Positions 16,324 through 22,513 of a stretch of 64,000 nt of DNA are shown piece after piece. The notes below the pieces were generated by a model. That model was not told the origin of the DNA and did not search any database. It worked only from the letters and a program-made list of their open reading frames with translations. The DNA is from Lentzea sp033794685. GTDB lineage: Bacteria; Actinomycetota; Actinomycetes; Mycobacteriales; Pseudonocardiaceae. The stretch lies in the NCBI GenBank assembly GCA_033794685.1, contig JARAYZ010000001.1. One strand, 5' to 3'. The first letter of the stretch is position 1; each line of letters opens with the position of its first letter. The translations under genes were made by a program, and so were the position numbers.

Positions 16324-16910
16324 CCGCGCTGGTCCAGCACCTGGTCCACGAGTCCGTACTCGACGGCGCCCGGTGCGTCGAACACGCGGTCCCGGTCGGT
16401 GTCGTGGCGCAGTTCGGCCACGGTCCGGCCGGTGTGCCGGGCCAGGATCGCCTCCAGCTGCGTGCGCACCCGCACCACCTCGTCCGCCGCGAGGATGAGG
16501 TCCGGGATCGTGCCACGCCCCTGCGCCGCGGGCTGGTGCAGCACCACGCGGGAGTGCGGCAGCACGGACCGGCGTCCCTCCGCACCCGCGGCCAGCAGCA
16601 CGGCACCCGCCGCCACCGCCTGCCCCACGCACGTCGTGGCAACGGGTGCCTTGATGTAGCGCATCGTGTCGTAGAGCGCGAGCATCGCGGACGGGTCGCC
16701 GCCCTCGCAGTTGATGTAGAGGTTGATCTCCAGGTCCGGGTTGTCGGCCTCGAGGTGGAAGAGCTGCGCGATCAGGGCGTTGGCGACGCCGGAGTCGATT
16801 CCGGTGCCCAGGTACACGATCCGCTCGGACAGCAGGTGCGAGTAGACGTCCATGACGCGCTCGCCCCGCGCGTCCCGCGTGATGACGTTGGGAATGGTGT
16901 AGGTGCTCAT
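16320..16910 (-). CDS. ClpP-family subunit lacking the catalytic serine (clpP4-like)
   Basis: A 196-residue ClpP-fold protein, second in the operon, overlapping the first gene by 4 bases (ATGA at 16907-16910). Fold landmarks are clear: RIVYLGTGID, NLYINCEGGDPSAMLALYD, LPHSRVVLHQPAA and DRDRVFDAPGAVEYGLVDQ. At the nucleophile, ClpP has GQAASMGA; here it is GQAVAAGAV, so alanine replaces the catalytic serine. The His (LHQP) and Asp (DRDR) positions are kept. It is therefore probably a non-catalytic partner that builds a mixed barrel with the active subunit, as ClpR proteins do elsewhere. Confidence 0.88.
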   Translation of the reverse strand: MSTYTIPNVITRDARGERVMDVYSHLLSERIVYLGTGIDSGVANALIAQLFHLEADNPDLEINLYINCEGGDPSAMLALYDTMRYIKAPVATTCVGQAVAAGAVLLAAGAEGRRSVLPHSRVVLHQPAAQGRGTIPDLILAADEVVRVRTQLEAILARHTGRTVAELRHDTDRDRVFDAPGAVEYGLVDQVLDQRG

Positions 16911-17521
16911 GCGACGGCTCCCGAGTGCAGTCCCAGCTTGTGCATGCGGACGGGGACGACCTGCCCCAGATCGGTGACGACGTGGTCGATGAACCCGTAC
17001 TCGCGGGCCTGCTCGGTGGTGAACCACCTGTCGTGCAGCGAGTCGGTGAAGATCCGGTCGAACGGCTGCCCGGTGTCCTGCGAGATCAGGCCGAGCACGG
17101 TGTCCCTGGTGTAGCGCAGGTCGTCCGCCTGCACCTCGACCTCGACAGCACTGCCACCGATGCCCGCACTCCCCTGGTGCATCAGGATTCGAGCGTGCGG
17201 CAACGCGAACCGCTTGCCCGGAGTGCCCGCCGACAGCAGGAACTGCCCGGCGCTGCAGGCGAGTCCGAGCGCGAGGGTCGCCACGTCGCACGGCACGAGC
17301 CGCATCACGTCGCGGATGGCCAGCATCGAGGGCACCGAACCACCCGGCGAGTTGATCCACAGGGCGATGTCCTGCCGCGGGTCCTCACTCGCCAGCGACA
17401 GCAGTTGTGTCGCCAGCACCGTGCCGTTGTCGTCGTCGAGCGCGCCGTCGAGAATCAGCACCCGCTGACCGAAGAACCGTTCTCGCAGCCCTGGGCTGAA
17501 GAGCTTCTCGCTGTTCGTCAT
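16907..17521 (-). CDS. ATP-dependent Clp protease proteolytic subunit (clpP3-like)
   Basis: A 204-residue ClpP with a complete catalytic triad by alignment: Ser in GLACSAGQFLLSAG, His in LPHARILMHQGSAG and Asp in HDRWFTTEQAREYGF. Other motifs are RVLILDGALDD and LWINSPGGSVPSMLAI. It is the first gene of the operon and probably forms a heteromeric 14-mer with the serine-less second subunit, fed by a Clp ATPase encoded elsewhere. A PopR-type palindrome lies 43-57 bases upstream of the ATG. This is an accessory ClpP pair; the essential clpP1P2 is expected elsewhere in the genome. Confidence 0.9.
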   Translation of the reverse strand: MTNSEKLFSPGLRERFFGQRVLILDGALDDDNGTVLATQLLSLASEDPRQDIALWINSPGGSVPSMLAIRDVMRLVPCDVATLALGLACSAGQFLLSAGTPGKRFALPHARILMHQGSAGIGGSAVEVEVQADDLRYTRDTVLGLISQDTGQPFDRIFTDSLHDRWFTTEQAREYGFIDHVVTDLGQVVPVRMHKLGLHSGAVA

Positions 17522-17563
17522 GGAACCGACGATGCCGTCCGGTGCGAGCGGTCCGCTGCTTTC

Positions 17564-17578
17564 TCTGCTCTGGGCAGA
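17564..17578 (-). promoter_or_regulatory. PopR-type palindrome upstream of the clpP operon
   Basis: TCTGCT-CTG-GGCAGA, 43-57 bases upstream of the first clpP ATG and directly before the stop of the SMP-30 gene at 17579. It shares 14 of 15 bases with the site upstream of popR. The position suits an activator site just upstream of a promoter. Confidence 0.7.
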
Positions 17579-18409
17579 TCAGCTCACAGCAGGCACGAAC
17601 TCGTTCGCGGGAAAACCCGGGACGTCGACGTCGATGGCGAACAACGCGCCGTCGTGCAGCGAGGGGCGACGCAGGCCGTACTTCGCGGTGGTGATGAACA
17701 ACCGGCTCAGGTCCGGGCCGCCGAGGCAGACGCTGGTGGGTTGGCGGGCGGGCAGCGCGACCTCGCGGTCCAGGCGGCCGTCCGGGCGGTAGCGGCGCAC
17801 GACCGACGCTCCCCAGAACGCGACCCAGAGGTTGCCCGCGACGTCGGTGGTCATGCCGTCCGGCGTGTGGTGCGGGGTGTGCAGGAAGACGCGGCGGCCG
17901 CCCGGTTCGCCGTCGCGGTCGACGTCGAACCGGTGGACCACACCTCGTGCGCTGTCGGCGAGGTACATCAGCGAGCCGTCCCGGGAGAACGCCGGCCCGT
18001 TCGGGATCGTCAGTCCTTTGAGGACGGGAGACGCGGAACCGAGGCGGTGCAGGGCTCCCGTGCCGGACTCGGTGTCGTAGGCCGTGGTCGTGACCCAGAA
18101 GCGACCGGCCGGATCGGCCACCGCGTCGTTGACGCGCATGCCCTCACCCGCGAAGGACTCCAGGAGCGGACCTCCCAGCAGGCCCGCTCCGGTGCCGGAC
18201 GCGGCCATGAGCTCGCCGCTGCCCCGCACCGGTGCCACCGCGCCCACCGGTACCGGCAGAGCGGCGATCTCTTTGAACGGCGCGGGAACGTCGCCGGGGG
18301 TCTCCAGCACACGACCGGCCAGGAGGTCGACGACGACCAGCCTGCCGCCGATCCAGCGAGCGCCTTCGCCGAGTTCGAGCCGCTCGAAGTTCCACTGCGT
18401 CAGCGTCAT
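17579..18409 (-). CDS. SMP-30/gluconolactonase family lactonase
   Basis: A 276-residue six-bladed beta-propeller of the SMP-30/regucalcin family. Metal-site motifs are present: LGEGARWIGGRLVVVD (Glu ligand), RVNDAVADPAGRFWV (Asn-Asp) and GLTIPNGPAFSRDGSLMYLAD (Asn). It would hydrolyse a sugar lactone to the aldonic acid. It is the last gene of a three-gene operon, overlapping the sugar kinase by 4 bases. With a kinase of the 2-keto-3-deoxygluconate type and a mutarotase-like protein, it suggests sugar oxidation via a lactone. The dehydrogenase and dehydratase steps are not in the window. Confidence 0.88.
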   Translation of the reverse strand: MTLTQWNFERLELGEGARWIGGRLVVVDLLAGRVLETPGDVPAPFKEIAALPVPVGAVAPVRGSGELMAASGTGAGLLGGPLLESFAGEGMRVNDAVADPAGRFWVTTTAYDTESGTGALHRLGSASPVLKGLTIPNGPAFSRDGSLMYLADSARGVVHRFDVDRDGEPGGRRVFLHTPHHTPDGMTTDVAGNLWVAFWGASVVRRYRPDGRLDREVALPARQPTSVCLGGPDLSRLFITTAKYGLRRPSLHDGALFAIDVDVPGFPANEFVPAVS

Positions 18410-19311
18410 CGGATCGTGCTCCCTGGTTGCAGGTCCAGCAGGTCGAGATCGGTCCGGGTCGGCAGGCCCTGCCAGTCGCCCGGCGTCGCGACGGCGAACG
18501 CGGCCACGGCGTTGCCGCGCTGCAGCCGTGCCTGGGCGTCCACTCCGTCGAGGTGGCCGGAGAGGTAGCCCGCGACGAACGCGTCGCCCGCGCCGGTGGT
18601 GTCCGCGACGGTGAGGCGATGAGCGGCGACGGACCAGGTCCCGTCCGGTGTGTGCACGGCGGCGCCGTCCGCGCCGTGCTTCAGCACGACCTCGGGAACG
18701 TGGTGATCACCGGCGATCGGAAGTTCGTCGTCGGAGGCGATCAGCACGTCCACGCGCTCGAGCAGTGGCTGGATCACTTCGGCCGCTCGCGCCCGCGACC
18801 ACAGCTTCGAGCGGAAGTTGATGTCCAGGCTGACGGTGCTGCCGGCCTCGTGGCCGAGATGGACGGCCTCAGCCACGGCAGCGCGCGCGGACTCGCTGAG
18901 AGCAGGAGTGATGCCCGTGACGTGCACGATCCGGGGCACACCGGCGGCGAACGAGCGGCATACGTCCTCTGTGGACAACAATGACCCGGCAGACCCGCTG
19001 CGGTAGTAGAGGACGCGCGTGATGTCGGCGGTGCGCGGTTCGAAGAGGATCAGGCCCGTCGTCGCGTCCGGGGTGATCCGGGCGGCGGTGACGTCCACCT
19101 GCTCCGCCAGCAACGTGCGGCGGACCAGCGACCCGATCTCGTCCGCGCCCGTCACCCCGGTCCAGCGCACGGCGTGGCCGAGGCGGGCGAGCCCGATGGC
19201 CACGTTCGACTCGGCGCCCGCGACCGTGAGCTCCGCGGTCCCTCCCAGGCGGAACGGACCGGCGGCGCGGAACGCACCCATGGTCTCGCCCAGGGTGAGC
19301 ACACCGGTCAT
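18406..19311 (-). CDS. PfkB-family sugar kinase (2-keto-3-deoxygluconate kinase-like)
   Basis: A 301-residue ribokinase-family enzyme. It has the N-terminal GGTAELTVAGAESNVAIGLARLG substrate region, and DTTGAGDAFVAGYLSGHL near residue 238 with the catalytic Asp and anion hole. LDINFRSKLW resembles 2-keto-3-deoxygluconate kinases, which phosphorylate KDG in the modified Entner-Doudoroff or hexuronate pathways. The substrate is inferred from resemblance and from the SMP-30 and mutarotase neighbours. It overlaps both neighbours by 4 bases, giving a tightly coupled operon. Confidence 0.85.
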   Translation of the reverse strand: MTGVLTLGETMGAFRAAGPFRLGGTAELTVAGAESNVAIGLARLGHAVRWTGVTGADEIGSLVRRTLLAEQVDVTAARITPDATTGLILFEPRTADITRVLYYRSGSAGSLLSTEDVCRSFAAGVPRIVHVTGITPALSESARAAVAEAVHLGHEAGSTVSLDINFRSKLWSRARAAEVIQPLLERVDVLIASDDELPIAGDHHVPEVVLKHGADGAAVHTPDGTWSVAAHRLTVADTTGAGDAFVAGYLSGHLDGVDAQARLQRGNAVAAFAVATPGDWQGLPTRTDLDLLDLQPGSTIR

Positions 19312-20075
19312 TCCGCTCCCTCCACGTGGGCGGTGATCGTCAGGCGCCAGCGCACCGATCCCGACGCGGGCACGACCGCCACCGGACGAGTGCCGTCCCG
19401 ACGGTCGAAGGTGCGGCCGATCATGGGTTCGACGCCGATGCTGCGGTACGGGTCATCGTCCGGCCAGCCCTTCAGGTTCCGCCACAACGCGATCGAGACG
19501 GGTTGGCCGGCGCACTCGACGCGGAGGTCGAGCTGCTGATCCCCGTCGATCACCCGGATCCGGCCCCGTTCGAGCACCGCACCGGCCGCCGTGCCGTCGT
19601 CGGGCCCCAGCGAGTCGAGGCCAGCGGGCCACGAGCGCAGCACCGGAACCGGGTCGGTGATCAGCACGGGTGTGCCGGGAGGAGCGTCCAGTCGCGCACC
19701 CTGGCCGACGTCGAGCAGGGCGTGCGCGGCCCACACGAACCGGTAGCCGGGCTCGGCGACCAGCTCGTAGTCCGCGACGACCGCGCCACCCTCAGACCCG
19801 AGCGACCGGGTCAGCGTGAAATCGGGACAGTCCACACCGGCCCCGTGCCACGGCCGGCTCCAGGCATCGCCATGGTCGGGCACCCCGCGAACGGTCGGGA
19901 CGCACTCCTCGAGACCGCCCACGTCGACGAACGGCGAGCCCGGCGTCACCCCGGCACGCGCGGGATCGGCCCGGTGCCACAGCCACTCGCGCCCGGCCGT
20001 GCGCAGTGAGGTCCAGCGACCGCCGAGGCTCTGATCGACCTCGGCGTACAGCGGCACAACCCTTGTGACCTGCAC
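19308..20075 (-). CDS. Aldose-1-epimerase-like (galactose mutarotase fold) protein
   Basis: A 255-residue protein with a beta-rich mutarotase-like sequence. GREWLWHRADPARAG corresponds to the family's substrate-facing strand, and FVWAAHALLDVGQGARL carries the usual internal histidine. Late segments (PVSIALWRNLKGWPDD, IGVEPMIGRTFDRRDG) resemble the Glu-containing end of the active site. Conservation is modest, so function is less certain than fold. It is the first gene of the mutarotase-kinase-lactonase operon, preceded by an AT-rich region. Confidence 0.65.
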   Translation of the reverse strand: MQVTRVVPLYAEVDQSLGGRWTSLRTAGREWLWHRADPARAGVTPGSPFVDVGGLEECVPTVRGVPDHGDAWSRPWHGAGVDCPDFTLTRSLGSEGGAVVADYELVAEPGYRFVWAAHALLDVGQGARLDAPPGTPVLITDPVPVLRSWPAGLDSLGPDDGTAAGAVLERGRIRVIDGDQQLDLRVECAGQPVSIALWRNLKGWPDDDPYRSIGVEPMIGRTFDRRDGTRPVAVVPASGSVRWRLTITAHVEGAE

Positions 20076-20150
20076 AGCACATCCCTGGCATGATCAATCA
20101 GCAGTTAATTACTAATTTATCTTGCCACGGCCTGCCGCCAGGACCAACAG
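20076..20150 (-). promoter_or_regulatory. AT-rich promoter region of the sugar-acid operon
   Basis: Between 20093 and 20123 the sequence is unusually AT-rich for this chromosome (TCAATCAGCAGTTAATTACTAA, then TTTATC). It lies upstream of the mutarotase-like gene and downstream of the CBM2 lipoprotein, so it must hold the operon promoter. I cannot fix exact -35 and -10 boxes; TTAATTACTAATTTA contains overlapping repeats that could be an operator. Confidence 0.35.
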
Positions 20151-21062
20151 TCAGCTCGTCGAGCACGCCGTCCCGTTGAGGGTGAACGACGCGGGCGCGG
20201 TGTTCCGGTCGCGGAACGACCCGAGGAACCCGATCTCCACCTGACCTCGCGGCGCGATCGTCCGGGTGTGTTCGGCACCGGTCACGGTGACGGCCGAGCC
20301 GCGCTGCGACACGGACGCGTTCCACACCTGCCGCACGGACTGCCCGTCGGCGAACGACCACCGCAACGCCCACCCGTTGACCGGCGCCGCCCCGGTGTTG
20401 CGGACCGTGATCGTCGCCTGGAACCCGCCCTGCCACTGCCCGTCGAGCCGATACCCGACCACACAGGTCGGCACCGGCGGAGTGGTGGTCACAGCGGGAG
20501 GCGGCGTCGTCGTGGTCGTAAGCACGGGCACCGAGGACTCAACACGCTGCAGCGGAGGCGCGACGACAGCCGTGGTGGTCACCGGCGGAGCGTCCATGCC
20601 GTTGCACGGCGCTCCCCAAAGCCCGCGATCCTCCTTCGCGGCACTGAGTTCGGCATCGGCGAGCGCCCCGGCCGCGGTCTGGGCCCGCAGCACACCCTCG
20701 CGCACAGCGAGCAACGCGTAGTCGGTGCCGTCCTCGAGCCGCAGGTTCACCTCGCCGGGCACGAGCGCGCTGACCCGAACACTCTTGGCCAGCAACCACT
20801 TCTCGGCGAACGCGCGCGCACCACCAGCCCAGCAGTCAGCAGGCTGCGCCAGCAACGAGACCTGAACCCGCTCCCCGTTCTCGAGCTCGACAGTGCGCCC
20901 ATCCACCACCGAACGAACAACGGCCGCCACGTCCCCACGAGAGTCGTTGACCAACGTCGGCTGCCGCACCGATGCAGGAGCGGAAACAGGCCGCGAAGGA
21001 CTCTCGACCGAACACCCGCACACCAAAAGGACCACAAGCAAAGACAAGGACTTCAGCAACAC
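20151..21062 (-). CDS. Lipoprotein with thermonuclease-like domain and C-terminal CBM2
   Basis: A 303-residue protein with three parts. A lipoprotein signal ends LLVCGC (Cys ~17). Residues ~45-155 resemble the staphylococcal nuclease/OB fold: AVVRSVVDGRTVELENGERV at the start, AELSAAKEDRGLWGAPC at the end. The usual Asp/Glu active-site motif (IDAPE) is absent, reading LLAQPADCW. A Thr/Pro-rich linker (~158-200) leads to a family 2 carbohydrate-binding module (~205-303): WQGGFQATITVRNTG, NGWALRWSFADGQ, FRDRNTAPASFTLNGTAC. It is probably membrane-anchored and binds polysaccharide; nuclease activity is doubtful. Confidence 0.75.
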   Translation of the reverse strand: MLLKSLSLLVVLLVCGCSVESPSRPVSAPASVRQPTLVNDSRGDVAAVVRSVVDGRTVELENGERVQVSLLAQPADCWAGGARAFAEKWLLAKSVRVSALVPGEVNLRLEDGTDYALLAVREGVLRAQTAAGALADAELSAAKEDRGLWGAPCNGMDAPPVTTTAVVAPPLQRVESSVPVLTTTTTPPPAVTTTPPVPTCVVGYRLDGQWQGGFQATITVRNTGAAPVNGWALRWSFADGQSVRQVWNASVSQRGSAVTVTGAEHTRTIAPRGQVEIGFLGSFRDRNTAPASFTLNGTACSTS

Positions 21063-21164
21063 CAGGGGACTCCCACACGATCACGCAATCCAGCACGACC
21101 GTAACGCCCCCAACCACCGCTCACATCCACCGTTCGGCCTTGATCAACCGCAGAAAACCCCAGC

Positions 21165-21191
21165 ACACCCATTCCACAATGGAATGGGTGT
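21165..21191. terminator. Perfect 12-bp hairpin
   Basis: ACACCCATTCCA (21165-21176), loop CAA, TGGAATGGGTGT (21180-21191). It lies in the 279-base gap between the CBM2 lipoprotein start and the tRNA. It could end the minus-strand transcript leaving the tRNA or act as an operator. No T-tract follows. Confidence 0.5.
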
Positions 21192-21261
21192 TACACCAGG
21201 GCGGGGTCAAGCGAAGCGATGACCCGAAGCGGGGGTCCGGGGGCGCAGCCACCGGCTGGGG

Positions 21262-21282
21262 TCTGGGGGCTCGGCCCCCAGA
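21262..21282. repeat. Dispersed palindromic repeat, copy 1
   Basis: TCTGGGGGC, loop TCG, GCCCCCAGA (21262-21282), preceded by GGGG. A close relative, CTGGGGGC-AGA-GCCCCCAG, occurs at 48935-48953, also after GGGT and outside genes. Looks like a small palindromic intergenic element. It may help terminate the tRNA transcript. Confidence 0.6.
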
Positions 21283-21291
21283 AAACACCAC

Positions 21292-21333
21292 GGGCGAGGT
21301 ACGGTCTGCGCTTTCTGCAGACATACCTCGCCC
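21292..21333 (-). terminator. Hairpin directly downstream of the tRNA
   Basis: Arms GGGCGAGGTA and TACCTCGCCC (10 bp) plus inner GTCTGC and GCAGAC (6 bp) close a short loop. It begins nine bases after the tRNA 3' end on the minus strand and is the likely terminator or processing signal. Confidence 0.7.
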
Positions 21334-21341
21334 GAAGTCCG

Positions 21342-21415
21342 TGCCCCCGGTGCGACTCGAACGCACACTGGACGGATTTTGAGTCCGCTGCCTCTGCCGA
21401 TTGGGCTACGGGGGC
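21342..21415 (-). tRNA. tRNA with anticodon CAA (Leu), short variable loop
   Basis: A 74-base tRNA on the minus strand. The acceptor arms GCCCCCG (21415-21409) and CGGGGGC (21349-21343) pair perfectly, with discriminator A. The anticodon stem GCGGA/TCCGT encloses CTCAAAA, giving anticodon CAA (21381-21379), codon UUG. The T arm is GTGCG-TTCGAGT-CGCAC. No CCA is encoded. The variable region is only about five bases, which is class I, whereas bacterial tRNA-Leu normally has a long variable arm. I assign leucine from the anticodon only. Confidence 0.85.
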
Positions 21416-21466
21416 GTAGCAGGGTGAACTGTAGCGGATCACCCCAGCGAGTTTCTTGTCGGGCCC

Positions 21467-21748
21467 CTACGACTTGACCAGCCTGCCGATGGCCGCCGAC
21501 GCCTCTGCCAGCTTGGCCTCCGCAACCGGCCCGCCCTCGGCCGCCGCCTGGGCGACACAATGCTTGAGGTGCTCGTCGAGCAACCCCAGCGACACCGCCT
21601 GCAGCGCCTTCGTGGCGGCGGAGATCTGGGTGAGGACGTCGATGCAGTATTCGTCGTTCTCGACCATGCGCTGGAGGCCGCGGATCTGTCCCTCGATGCG
21701 GCGCAGTCGCTTGAGGTATGCGTCCTTGTCCGCGGTGTACCCGTGCAT
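21467..21748 (-). CDS. csoR: CsoR-type copper-sensing repressor
   Basis: A 93-residue CsoR/RcnR-family protein with the Cu(I) ligand pattern Cys-His-Cys: Cys in DEYCIDVL, then His and Cys in EHLKHCVA. The Arg-rich first helix (AYLKRLRRIEGQIRGLQRM) contacts DNA. It represses copper-export genes until Cu(I) binds. AGGAG sits five bases before the ATG. A matching operator lies upstream (21766-21780). No copper ATPase or chaperone adjoins it, so its main targets are elsewhere. Confidence 0.92.
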   Translation of the reverse strand: MHGYTADKDAYLKRLRRIEGQIRGLQRMVENDEYCIDVLTQISAATKALQAVSLGLLDEHLKHCVAQAAAEGGPVAEAKLAEASAAIGRLVKS

Positions 21749-21765
21749 CGGCTCCTGACCTTCCC

Positions 21766-21780
21766 TACCCCTGGCGGGTA
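21766..21780 (-). promoter_or_regulatory. CsoR-type operator upstream of csoR
   Basis: On the minus strand the region reads ATACCCGCCAGGGGTAG, close to known CsoR operators built on TACCC and GGGTA half sites. The symmetric core TACCC-CTGGC-GGGTA spans 21766-21780, 18-32 bases upstream of the start codon, which suits autorepression. Confidence 0.65.
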
Positions 21781-22072
21781 TGTCGAGGATACCTGCACCG
21801 GATGGGGGTGCGTTATGTGCGACGCTGCTCCGTCAGCGGGAATGGGGAAGCGTCCGGCAAGCCCAGCAACGGGTCGAAGTGAGACGACTAGCTGCACATT
21901 TTGGACCCATAACACCCGTGTGGTTTACCGGGTAAATGCCCCGACCGGGCGGTTGGGGTCACATTTTAGCGGCGAAAGGTTCGCCGTTTTTCCTCGTGTG
22001 TACTACGGTGTTGTCGAAGCACGTGGTTACGTCGAGGATCCGCGTGCTATGTGAGTACCCAACGGAGGAACA
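21781..22072. other. csoR-lsr2 divergent intergenic region
   Basis: No gene is credible in this ~290-base stretch. It must hold the lsr2 promoter. A palindrome TTTACC-G-GGTAAA lies at 21924-21936, about 140 bases before lsr2, and could be an operator. AT content rises around 21890-22000, as is usual upstream of lsr2. I cannot place the promoter boxes with confidence. Confidence 0.5.
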
Positions 22073-22414
22073 GTGGCACAGCAGACCGTCGTCCAACTCA
22101 TCGACGACCTCGACGGCGGAGAAGCCGACGAGACCGTGACCTTCGCTCTTGACGGTGTCGAGTACGCCATCGACCTGTCGAAGGGAAATGCGGAGCGGCT
22201 TCGCGAGTCGCTGTCGGACTTCGTCGGCAAGGCTCGTCGTGCGGGTGGCCGTAAGCAGCGCAAGGGCACCGGCAAGTCCACGGTCAAGGCCACCGACAAG
22301 GCTGAGGCGCAGCGCATTCGTGACTGGGCTCGCGCGCAGGGGCACCAGATCTCGGACCGCGGTCGCATTCCGCAGAACCTGGTCGTGCAGTTCCAGGAAG
22401 CGCACGCCTCCTGA
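22073..22414 (+). CDS. lsr2: Lsr2 nucleoid-associated protein
   Basis: A 113-residue Lsr2. The N-terminal dimerisation domain begins MAQQTVVQLIDDLDGGEAD and FALDGVEYAIDL. The C-terminal DNA-binding domain (IRDWARAQGHQISDRGRIPQ) contains the RGR hook that enters the minor groove of AT-rich DNA. It compacts DNA and silences horizontally acquired genes in actinobacteria, as H-NS does in proteobacteria. The start is GTG with GGAGG six bases upstream. A strong TTCG-loop terminator follows. Confidence 0.96.
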   Translation: MAQQTVVQLIDDLDGGEADETVTFALDGVEYAIDLSKGNAERLRESLSDFVGKARRAGGRKQRKGTGKSTVKATDKAEAQRIRDWARAQGHQISDRGRIPQNLVVQFQEAHAS

Positions 22415-22438
22415 CCTGCGCGAACTCGCGAGGTTTCC

Positions 22439-22468
22439 ACACGTCGGCCGGTTCGCCGGCCGACGTGT
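22439..22468. terminator. lsr2/pabAB bidirectional terminator
   Basis: ACACGTCGGCCGG (22439-22451), loop TTCG, CCGGCCGACGTGT (22456-22468): a perfect 13-bp stem with a stable tetraloop between the convergent lsr2 and pabAB genes. Confidence 0.9.
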
Positions 22469-22513
22469 TAACCGCATAGACCGGTTCGTTCACACTATCC
22501 CCGGAACGCTGGA

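Noticed and set aside
21342..21415. tRNA as an integration (att) site
   Set aside because: No integrase and no repeated tRNA 3' end occur nearby.
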